Part shown: piece after piece, positions 33,016 to 39,305 of the stretch | Numbering within the stretch: position 1 is the first letter of the stretch | How the letters are laid out: each line of letters begins with the position of its first letter | DNA from: a virus | Reading direction: 5' to 3' (one strand) | DNA length: 44,280 nt | Virus record (IMG/VR): IMGVR_UViG_3300046740_000356 | Span: 1 to 44,280 of that record | Notes under the pieces: generated by a model | Told to the model about the DNA's origin: nothing | Seen by the model: the letters and a program-made list of their open reading frames with translations, nothing else | Database searches by the model: none | Made by a program: the position numbers and the translations under genes

Positions 33016-33314
33016 GTGTCGATCCTTTCCAGACGCTCGGGCTTGGTCTTCTCAAGCCGAGCGATTTCCCGGTTAAGATACCATTGGGCTTTCCTCAAGT
33101 CTTCGATGCCGTTTTTATCGCCAGCCCGCCAGCAATACTTGATTACGTTTCCGATATTAAAGTTCATGTGCTCGGTGATCTGGATACACTCAATTCCTGA
33201 CGGATGATTGACGTAATGCTTAGGGCGGTTGACCGGATCATCTTTGGTCCCGTCCCAGCCGCCGTGGCGCCGGGCGAGGTCGTGCAAAGGCCGCATCGGG
33301 TGTTCGTCAGTCAT
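33012..33314 (-). CDS. DUF3310 protein
   Basis: A 100-residue protein. The region DPVNRPKHYVNHPSGIECIQ, then GNVIKYCWRAGDKNGIEDLR and KAQWYLNREIARLE, is the DUF3310 signature. This family of unknown function is very common in phage early regions and is thought to be related to nucleotide metabolism. GGAGGA precedes ATG 33314, which overlaps the methyltransferase stop. Confidence 0.88.
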   Translation of the reverse strand: MTDEHPMRPLHDLARRHGGWDGTKDDPVNRPKHYVNHPSGIECIQITEHMNFNIGNVIKYCWRAGDKNGIEDLRKAQWYLNREIARLEKTKPERLERIDT

Positions 33315-33886
33315 GGGTTCCTCCAAATGATCCGGTCGATCGTGGTCGGGCCGACATGCGCCGCGTCCCAGACGAACCAGGCAAAGGCGACGCCGGAAGT
33401 TGACTTCGGTCCTTCCCAGCCGTGCCGGTGCATCATGGGCAGCCGGTTGGCGAAGACGTGGACGCGCGAACAGCGGGCCAAGGTCGCTGCTCGCCCCGTC
33501 GACTCGTAGAAGGCGAGCCGAGCGAGGATGATGACCAGCGGGCAGAGAGTGATGGCTTTCGCCACGAATTTCCCGGCCAAGCGGTAAGGCGGGTTGGTCA
33601 GGATGGCCCTGGTCCCCACGGGTACGCGATCCTGGACCAGGAAATCCCAACCGGCAGCGTCCTGGTCCGGGGAGGAGTAGTCGATCAGGTCGGTGGCGTA
33701 GACCTCGTGCCCGTGCGAACGGAGAACTCGGGCGATGGCACCGAACCCGCAAGCCGGTTCCCAGATCATCCAGGGCAGGGGCTCGGCTCCACGCAGGGCC
33801 TCGACGGCGACCGCGGGGGTCTCGTAGAGGTCGTATCCCCTGACACCGAAAGAGTGGCCCTTGTCGCCGCTGACACCCATCTTCAT
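33311..33886 (-). CDS. class I SAM-dependent DNA methyltransferase (NPPY type)
   Basis: A 191-residue protein from ATG 33886. The start is set by an ATGA overlap with the upstream stop and GGAGG eight bases away; GTG 33895 touches that site. Motif I WEPACGFGAIARV (about 42-54) binds SAM, and NPPY (about 98-101) is the catalytic motif of N6-adenine or N4-cytosine methyltransferases. There is no recognisable target domain, so specificity is unknown. It could protect phage DNA or work with the GcrA homologue. Confidence 0.82.
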   Translation of the reverse strand: MKMGVSGDKGHSFGVRGYDLYETPAVAVEALRGAEPLPWMIWEPACGFGAIARVLRSHGHEVYATDLIDYSSPDQDAAGWDFLVQDRVPVGTRAILTNPPYRLAGKFVAKAITLCPLVIILARLAFYESTGRAATLARCSRVHVFANRLPMMHRHGWEGPKSTSGVAFAWFVWDAAHVGPTTIDRIIWRNP

Positions 33887-34332
33887 TTGCGGCACCTCCA
33901 GCTCCGGTTTTTGTAGACGGTCTTCATTCCGTGCTTGAGACAGAGCGGTTGGTCGGTGTCCGCGGACACGACCTTCGGCGAAGCGGTCGGTGAAGTCGGT
34001 GAAACTGAACGGGTTAGAGGCAACCTCCCCCTTGACTCCTCTAAACCAGTCGCGGGCAGGGTTCCCGGCGGGATCAAGTCGGCGACGATCGGCGCCTCCT
34101 CGGGCGTGAAAACCAGAGGCGGGACCTCGTCAGCGTTCAGGCAAAAAGCGTAGCTCTTTCGGTAGATGAAGACCCCGACGCTGGCATCGACAGAAGGGAC
34201 ATTGAGCAGCGCGCGGAGGGCCAGCGCGCTCGTCCGATTGGCGTAGACTTTGCAATCCGTCATGTCGGCAGCCGCAGCCGGAGCCGGAGCTGCCGCCAGG
34301 GCCGCCAGGATCAGCCCGCTTGCCGTTCGCAT
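33883..34332 (-). CDS. exported hypothetical protein, 149 aa
   Basis: A clear signal peptide (MRTASGLILAALAAAPAPAA, cleavage near AAA-D) precedes DCKVYANRTSALALRALLNV. A disordered Ser/Thr/Pro region and a basic C-terminus with paired Cys (LCLKHGMKTVY ... RCRK) follow. A periplasmic superinfection or envelope role is possible. No family is recognised. It overlaps the HicA-like gene by 22 bases. Confidence 0.6.
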   Translation of the reverse strand: MRTASGLILAALAAAPAPAAAADMTDCKVYANRTSALALRALLNVPSVDASVGVFIYRKSYAFCLNADEVPPLVFTPEEAPIVADLIPPGTLPATGLEESRGRLPLTRSVSPTSPTASPKVVSADTDQPLCLKHGMKTVYKNRSWRCRK

Positions 34333-34514
34333 CGCTTCAGGTCCGAGAGGATATGCTTGATGGTCGAGACGTTCCCCGGCGTGCCGGAGGTGATCACAAA
34401 CCTACCTCCACCCGGCGGGGTGAAGCGCCAGTGCTGGCCCTTGGTATGCTCGACGGTCCAGCCCTTGTGCCGGTACTCCCGAACGATCTTCTCGATGTCA
34501 CGAGTGTTCGACAT
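34311..34514 (-). CDS. HicA/YcfA-like small RNA-binding fold protein
   Basis: 67 residues from ATG 34514, which has a GAGGAGGA ribosome site. YRHKGWTVEHTKGQHWRFTP, then GRFVITSGTPGNVSTIKHIL, gives the dsRBD-like fold with the catalytic-type His (GQHWRF) of HicA mRNA interferases. No HicB antitoxin is adjacent, so it may be a lone phage HicA-like protein. Confidence 0.65.
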   Translation of the reverse strand: MSNTRDIEKIVREYRHKGWTVEHTKGQHWRFTPPGGGRFVITSGTPGNVSTIKHILSDLKRCERQAG

Positions 34515-34839
34515 CGTCTTCCTCCTCGTCCCCTTCCAGGCCCCACAGTCGGCAGAGCAGCTCGTCGAGGCGTGTCCGGGCAATCGTCAGGGCCTCTTCG
34601 GAGTCGGGCCACTGTTCCTGGATCACCCCGACCACAATAAAAGCGGCGAACTTCACCGTCGCCGACGCGACGTAGCCCGCCTTCTCCTCGGTGGTGCGGT
34701 TCTCGGACGCGAGCCAGCGCTCGAACGCGGGCCAGGCATCCGACGCCATCAACCGAGCCATCGTGCGGGCGGACGGGCCGCCATTGAGGAGGGCTTCCTC
34801 GATCCGGGCTTGCCCCTGGGGGCCTAGTCTCAGGCTCAT
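34498..34839 (-). CDS. hypothetical protein, 113 aa
   Basis: MSLRLGPQGQARIEEALLNG, then ARLMASDAWPAFERWLASEN, with a C-terminal acidic stretch (GLEGDEEEDDVEHS). Mostly helical. CGGAGAAAAC precedes the ATG, directly beside a GTTGCG repeat block. The end overlaps the HicA-like gene by 17 bases. No family is recognised. Confidence 0.6.
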   Translation of the reverse strand: MSLRLGPQGQARIEEALLNGGPSARTMARLMASDAWPAFERWLASENRTTEEKAGYVASATVKFAAFIVVGVIQEQWPDSEEALTIARTRLDELLCRLWGLEGDEEEDDVEHS

Positions 34840-35089
34840 GGTTTTCTCCGTTGCGTTGCGTCGTGGCGCGGGGCGAAGAGGAGCGTGGTGCGGCGAGGCG
34901 TTGCGCTGCGACGTGATACGAAATGAATAAAGGAAAGCGTTGCGTTGCGCCGTGACGTGAGGCAGTGCGAGGCACCGCGGTGCGCCGCGCCGTGGCGTGA
35001 AGCGATGCGTGGCGCCGGAAAGGAATAAAGGAAACGTTGCGGTGCGAAGCGCCGCGCCGTGGCGTGAGGCGATGCGTGGCGTTGGAAGA
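34840..35089. repeat. GTTGCG/GATGCG repeat block, 250 bp
   Basis: No gene here. The plus strand is G-rich and made of short units (GTTGCG, GATGCG, GTGGCG). A 39-bp segment at 34982-35020 recurs at 35049-35087 with three mismatches. AT-rich spacers AATAAAGGAA (near 34926 and 35024) separate the units. It separates the SNF2 gene from the 113-residue gene in the leftward transcript, where it would be C-rich. Confidence 0.85.
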
Positions 35090-36454
35090 TCATCCAAACA
35101 GCTCCGCCAAGTCTTTAGCTTTACGGACTAGAATTTCTTGAATGCGATCGTCCAAAGTACCGGCAGCGCAGGTCATGCGAACAAGCACGCCGTCTTGCTG
35201 TCCAATTCGATGAACTCTACAACTTGCTTGAAAATTGTCGGCCGGGGAGAACGAACTCTCGGCGAAGACGACGTCAGAACAGGGCGAGCCCTTGCTGACT
35301 AAAGTTAGACCAACGCCGCCCGCCAGAATTTGGCCGACAAAAATTTTTGCCTTCCCGGACATGAAACGCTGAATGGCGGATCGTCGGGCGTCGAGGTCGT
35401 CGCGGCCGTCGAACCGCACGGGCACATACTGCGCGAGCATAGCGACGTAGCGATCGATGACCTCGTGATGGCGGCACCAGAGAACGAGTTTTCGGCCCGG
35501 GTCCGAGTCGAGAAAGTCGGACACCCACTCGACCACCGCGGGGACCTTGGCGAGACCGAGCTGCTGGATCTCACTCTTGGCGGCACCGGCCTGGAGCTGG
35601 GCGAGAAGGGCGTCGTCGTCTAGTTGATCAAAACGTTGCGTTGCGGTGTGCCGTGGAGCGATGCGGGGCGTGGCTACGCGCAGCGCCGCGAGGTGTGACG
35701 AAGAAATATCGACAGGTAGAGTGACAAAATCCAAAGGCGGCAATTCAGGTAGAACGTCTCGCTTTCTCGCCATGAGCAGCATCGGGGCGATGCGTGCCCG
35801 CAGCTCCGGAAGGTTCCGGCTGCCGGTGATCCGCTCGACCATGCGCTGGCCGACCTGGAAATGTTCGACGACGCAATACCGGCTCTTGAACTCATGTTCG
35901 AGCATGGGCTCGTTGTTGACCGGCGACAGGATCAGGTCCGGGCGAAGGTGGAAGAGCAACGGCCAGAGTTCCGCGGCATGGTTAGGCGCGGGCGTCGCCG
36001 ACATCGGATGGGGCCAACCGAGCATGTCGCTGCGGAGAAGATCGAAGATCCGCCGGGAGCGGTTCGACGTGGGATTTTTGAGGTAGTGACTCTCGTCGAT
36101 GACGGTGGCCTGAAATGGCCGGGTATCGGCGAGATACTGGGCCACTTTTCCAGATTTCTCGGACACGGCGCCGTAGGAAACCAAGAAAACCCCCTCGCCC
36201 TTTGGTACAGGTCCGCGGACGATGGTCACGGGCGGATGCCCCGGCCACCATTTCTGAATTTCACTCTCCCAGACCAGGACCACCGAGTGCGGGCAAAACA
36301 CCAGGACCCGCCGGTAGCCCCGGCGCTTGACCGTCTCGATCGCTACGCGCGTCTTTCCTAATCCGGGATCGAACGCATTGAGCGTCGGCGCCGGAGCCGT
36401 GCCGATCGTGCGGACGGCAGCCTCCTGGTAAGGGTAGAGCGACTGCATTTTCAT
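35090..36454 (-). CDS. SNF2-family helicase with an in-frame repeat insertion
   Basis: 454 residues from ATG 36454 (a second ATG is two codons on); the open frame extends upstream only through repeat DNA. Motif I DPGLGKT (29-35), motif II DESH (120-123) and motif VI SCRVHRIGQ (411-419) mark a DEAD/SNF2 ATPase, of a size seen in phage replication modules. Residues 259-275 (RVATPRIAPRHTATQRF) are encoded by a copy of the intergenic repeat, in the linker before the second RecA lobe. Phage SNF2 proteins likely remodel or unwind DNA at forks. Confidence 0.9.
   Translation of the reverse strand: MKMQSLYPYQEAAVRTIGTAPAPTLNAFDPGLGKTRVAIETVKRRGYRRVLVFCPHSVVLVWESEIQKWWPGHPPVTIVRGPVPKGEGVFLVSYGAVSEKSGKVAQYLADTRPFQATVIDESHYLKNPTSNRSRRIFDLLRSDMLGWPHPMSATPAPNHAAELWPLLFHLRPDLILSPVNNEPMLEHEFKSRYCVVEHFQVGQRMVERITGSRNLPELRARIAPMLLMARKRDVLPELPPLDFVTLPVDISSSHLAALRVATPRIAPRHTATQRFDQLDDDALLAQLQAGAAKSEIQQLGLAKVPAVVEWVSDFLDSDPGRKLVLWCRHHEVIDRYVAMLAQYVPVRFDGRDDLDARRSAIQRFMSGKAKIFVGQILAGGVGLTLVSKGSPCSDVVFAESSFSPADNFQASCRVHRIGQQDGVLVRMTCAAGTLDDRIQEILVRKAKDLAELFG
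35630..35680 (-). repeat. GTTGCG repeat copy inside the SNF2 reading frame
   Basis: The plus strand starts AAACGTTGCGTTGCG and continues GATGCGGGGCGTGGC, as in the intergenic blocks. It keeps the helicase frame open and adds about 17 residues rich in Arg, Thr, His and Pro. Confidence 0.75.
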
Positions 36455-36560
36455 GATCCGTTGCGTTGCGTGGTGTTGCGTAGCGCCGCAATGCTTCGCG
36501 CGGCGATGCGCCGTGTTGTGATGCGCCGAGCCGCGTTGCCTCGCGGAGCGCGGGGAAAGA
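36455..36560. repeat. GTTGCG/GATGCG repeat block, about 105 bp
   Basis: Runs between the SNF2 start and the stop of the 189-residue gene, beginning GATCCGTTGCGTTGCGTGG. Same word content as the other blocks; the frame on the minus strand stays open through it by chance. No gene is seen. Confidence 0.8.
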
Positions 36561-37130
36561 CTAGATGGCGGACCAGACAAACTTCTCGGCGCGGAAACGG
36601 CCATTCATGCCGCCGTTTTCGCTTCTAAATCGACCGACTCCAATGAACCTTCCGGCCTCGTTGAAGTGCCGCTCGAACACCGGCTCGGTCACCGTGTCGT
36701 CAAGGATGACGAAGCGGGCGACGCCCGACCAGACCGGCCACTGCGGGAAAGTCCGCTTGACCCGCTTGCCGCTGCCGCGCTTGCCGTCAGCGTTGGCGTT
36801 GATGGTCACTGACGGACAATCCGACTTGCGGCAACCGACGAGGACGATGTCGTTCTCGCAGATGACGCCGCCGACGAAATGCTTGGTGAACGTCGCCTTG
36901 CCCTTGCCCGGGATCTGGTCGCCGAGACGCTTGGCGACGGCGTCGAGGGCTTGTTTGAACGCCATCGCCGGAATGACGATCTCGTCCTTGTCGTTGGCGT
37001 TGCACTTCTCCCGCCATGTCCGCTTCTCGTAATCGTCCCAACCCTCTTTGTTGAGCTTGGGCGTGTCGTGCTGGCGGGACTGCGAGTAGGGGCTAACGCT
37101 GGTCAGATGGACTTCGACGATCTTAGGCAT
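36561..37130 (-). CDS. conserved phage protein, 189 aa (possible RAMP-like fold)
   Basis: ATG 37130 is preceded by GGAGA; a longer frame continues upstream only through repeats. It starts MPKIVEVHLTSVSPYSQSRQ, then YEKRTWREKCNANDKDEIVI, and ends FIGVGRFRSENGGMNGRFRA. The glycine-rich end and N-terminal beta strand recall Cas7/RAMP-like proteins, but this is only a resemblance. Similar proteins occur in other phage replication regions. The function is unknown. Confidence 0.7.
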   Translation of the reverse strand: MPKIVEVHLTSVSPYSQSRQHDTPKLNKEGWDDYEKRTWREKCNANDKDEIVIPAMAFKQALDAVAKRLGDQIPGKGKATFTKHFVGGVICENDIVLVGCRKSDCPSVTINANADGKRGSGKRVKRTFPQWPVWSGVARFVILDDTVTEPVFERHFNEAGRFIGVGRFRSENGGMNGRFRAEKFVWSAI

Positions 37131-37709
37131 GGTTGGTCTCCATTGGTTGGTCGTTGCGTAGTGTCGAGGGGCAGGGCGATGCGTGGCGGCGCGAAGCGAA
37201 GCGCCGCACCGCGGGGCCGCGTGTTGCGCGGCGGAGAGTGAGGCGTAGCGTTGTGCTGTGCTGCGGTGCGGAGAGCCGCGAAGCGAAGCGCTGCGAGGAC
37301 GTTGCGGCGTGGTGCGAGGCGAGACGGGGCGTAGCGTTGCGGGGCGGGGTGCTGCGGAGCGAGGCGAGGCGGGGCGCCGGAAAAACCTCCAAAATATCGT
37401 TGCGTGGCGACGCGAGGCCGCGTGTCGTGATGAGTTGCATCGTGTCGCGAGGCAAGGTGTCGAGCGGCGTTGTGTCGTGTAGCGACGAGAAATGAATAAA
37501 GGAACGTTGCGTCGTGATGCACGGCGATGCGCTGCGCGGCGCGGCGACGAGTTGCGCGGTGTCGCGATGAGCTGCGGCGCGGAGCGATGCGTAGAGAAGC
37601 ATTTTAAAAATCGTCGCGTTGCGTGGCGGAGCGATGTGTTGCGGGGCGAGGCATCGCGTGGCATCGCGGTGAGAGGCAGCGAGGCGCGTAGTGATGCGTG
37701 GCGAGGAAA
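37131..37709. repeat. largest GTTGCG/GATGCG repeat block, about 570 bp
   Basis: The plus strand is G-rich, with units such as GCGATGCGTGGCG, GTTGCG and GAGGCG, and AT-rich spacers near 37385 (AAAACCTCCAAAATATC), 37491 (AAATGAATAAAGGAA) and 37600 (CATTTTAAAAATC). The spacer at 37491 is nearly the same as one near 34921. No gene is seen; apparent ORFs translate the repeat as Arg/Ala/Thr/His/Pro strings. Confidence 0.85.
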
Positions 37710-38204
37710 TCACGTTGACAGCCCCAAGGCACGCAGTGTCGCCTTGATCGGAAGGCTTCCCGCCGAGCCGCCGACCGTGGCTTGTCCGACCGTGAGCAGG
37801 GATCGCTCGCGGGCCAGATCGACGACCACGGACAGGACCGACGCGAGCGCAATCGCGCGCTGGCGGGAAGTCGTTTTCAGCTTGCTGACGTCGGCGAGCG
37901 CGACCACCCGGCGGGCACGCCAGGCACCGCGGCGGACCCGGGTGGTCTTCTCGTCGGCGAAATCGATGACGCCCTCGTCGTCGAGCCGCTTCAGGCCGAC
38001 CGAACGAATGACGCCGAACACCTGCCGATCCTCGTTCTGGGCGATCCGCCGAGCCGAGCGCAGCGCGCCGGTCGATCCGGTCACCGGCTTGCCGATCGCG
38101 TCCGACAGCTTGTCGTAGCCGACGATGCCGTTGATCGGGGTTTCGATGAGCACCTGATGCAGACTAATCGTGTCCGCCGAACGCTTGAAAATCGGGTCAG
38201 CCAT
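37710..38204 (-). CDS. winged-helix-like phage protein, 164 aa
   Basis: ATG 38204 has GGAGA upstream. MADPIFKRSADTISLHQVLI, then GYDKLSDAIGKPVTGSTGAL and RSARRIAQNEDRQVFGVIRS, suggest a wing-and-helix DNA-binding domain. The second half is helical and basic. It resembles conserved proteins of phage replication regions. No function is assigned. Confidence 0.65.
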   Translation of the reverse strand: MADPIFKRSADTISLHQVLIETPINGIVGYDKLSDAIGKPVTGSTGALRSARRIAQNEDRQVFGVIRSVGLKRLDDEGVIDFADEKTTRVRRGAWRARRVVALADVSKLKTTSRQRAIALASVLSVVVDLARERSLLTVGQATVGGSAGSLPIKATLRALGLST

Positions 38205-38337
38205 TACCTTGGTCTCCTTTTGAAAAACGTTGCGTTGCCTTGCGGAGCGGTGTGTGGCGCCGCGTGGCGGAGTGGAGCGGTGCGAAGTGCTGCGATGTGG
38301 TGCGATGCGCAGCGGTGCGACGCGCTGCGAGAAAATT
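38205..38337. repeat. GTTGCG/GATGCG repeat block, about 115 bp
   Basis: Begins with the GGAGACC ribosome site region of the 164-residue gene (minus strand), then CGTTGCGTTGCC and GCG-rich units to about 38330, ending AGAAAATTTCA at the RuvC-like stop. No gene is seen. Confidence 0.8.
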
Positions 38338-38784
38338 TCATTTGTGCGTTTCCAAAAACCAACTCGCCATGAGCAGCGCCTCGGCCCGTCCCGCGTCTTT
38401 CTTGCGGGAAAGATTTGGCGCAGCTCCGGGAAACCTTTTGATCGCCAGCGCGCGAGCGTTTTCCTTGTCCGCGTCCAAGTGAAAATATCGTTTCCACGTC
38501 CCCGGCGAGACCTCAACCATTTTGAAACCAAGCGCGGCGATACAGCCGATAATAATCCCGACACCTTTGCCGAAGTTGAAAGAGCTGGACACGCCTTGTT
38601 TCGGAAATGATGCGACTCTCTCGACGATGACAACGTCGGCGCCACTGCCCGCGACCATGTCGGCGAGACCGGCAGCGTTGATCATTTTGCCGACAATGGG
38701 AATATCGTCGGCAAGACAAACGCCCGGGCCCAAAAGTCCCCAGGCCGCGGACACGCTTCCAGGATCAATCCCCAAGGCGATCAC
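38338..38784 (-). CDS. RuvC-like Holliday junction resolvase
   Basis: 148 residues from GTG 38784, chosen for a GTGA overlap with the upstream stop and GAGGA seven bases away; ATG 38814 lacks a site. IALGIDPGSVSAAWG holds the first catalytic Asp, VVIVERVASFP the Glu, and KKDAGRAEALLMA the C-terminal acidic motif of the RNase H-like fold. Phage RuvC-like enzymes resolve branched replication intermediates before packaging. Confidence 0.88.
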   Translation of the reverse strand: MIALGIDPGSVSAAWGLLGPGVCLADDIPIVGKMINAAGLADMVAGSGADVVIVERVASFPKQGVSSSFNFGKGVGIIIGCIAALGFKMVEVSPGTWKRYFHLDADKENARALAIKRFPGAAPNLSRKKDAGRAEALLMASWFLETHK

Positions 38785-38963
38785 GGCGCGTTCCTCGTCG
38801 CACGCTTTCGCCAATATTCGACGTCGAGCGCGGCTTTGGCGACGGCATCGCGAAGCTGGACATTCTCCTTGGCGAGTTCGATCACGCGAGTCTTGAGCTG
38901 TTCCCGCTCGGCATGTTCCGGGGCGTTGTAGAGTTCAGCCCACTTATCGACGACGTCGCTCAT
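38781..38963 (-). CDS. hypothetical helical protein, 60 aa
   Basis: ATG 38963 overlaps the preceding stop (ATGA). MSDVVDKWAELYNAPEHAER and KTRVIELAKENVQLRDAVAK indicate a coiled coil. It lies between the HTH gene and the resolvase. No family is recognised. Confidence 0.65.
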   Translation of the reverse strand: MSDVVDKWAELYNAPEHAEREQLKTRVIELAKENVQLRDAVAKAALDVEYWRKRATRNAP

Positions 38964-39229
38964 AGGGTAACCTCCTCGCGCCGGATCTCGGCAACGCTCT
39001 GGATCTTCCCGGACTTGATCGCCCACTCGAAAAGCAGCGGGGCCCAATGCGAAGGGACCCTCCCGCGGTATCCCCATCCGGCTATAGTGAGAGGATGCGG
39101 GGCGTCGAAGCCCGCCTCGGTGATGCGATCGGCGATCTCTTTGTAAGTGCCCAAGGACTTGAGCAGGGCGCGATAGTCCCAAACCGGCACGATCTGCTGG
39201 CGCTTGCGCCTGGTGAGATAAGCGGGCAT
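38960..39229 (-). CDS. Cro-like helix-turn-helix protein, 89 aa
   Basis: First gene of the leftward operon. LLKSLGTYKEIADRITEAGF, then PHPLTIAGWGYRGRVPSHWA, fits Cro-like phage repressors (helix 2-3 then W-x-x-R-x-x-V-P). GGGGG precedes ATG 39229. Adjacent to the divergent dyad at 39246-39287, it is the best candidate for the protein that binds it. Confidence 0.75.
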   Translation of the reverse strand: MPAYLTRRKRQQIVPVWDYRALLKSLGTYKEIADRITEAGFDAPHPLTIAGWGYRGRVPSHWAPLLFEWAIKSGKIQSVAEIRREEVTL

Positions 39230-39305
39230 CGATCAGCCCCCTTTCGTTTTTACGTTGTATCTGTTATCCCTCACATAACGTCAAAACGCACAGAGATCAA
39301 TCCCC
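39230..39305. promoter_or_regulatory. divergent promoter/operator between replication operons
   Basis: An 11-bp inverted repeat, GTTTTTACGTT (39246-39256) and AACGTCAAAAC (39277-39287), ten of eleven matching, is centred in the 76-bp gap. On the minus strand TTGACG is followed after 17 bases by GATACA, a promoter-like pair for the leftward operon. A plus-strand pair (TTTACG, then CATAAC at 19 bases) is weaker. The Cro-like protein encoded alongside may bind the dyad. Confidence 0.65.

Noticed and set aside
36561-37130. Type IV CRISPR Cas7 (Csf2) protein
   Set aside because: Only the glycine-rich end and a beta-start resemble RAMP proteins; there are no other cas genes or repeats, so only a possible fold resemblance is stated.
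36561-37664. 367-residue minus-strand ORF and similar long ORFs through repeat blocks
   Set aside because: The added N-terminus is only translated repeat DNA (Arg/Ala/Thr/His/Pro strings); a good ribosome site and start lie after it at 37130.
34840-38337. CRISPR array
   Set aside because: The repeats are degenerate, of uneven length and without regular unique spacers; no cas genes flank them.
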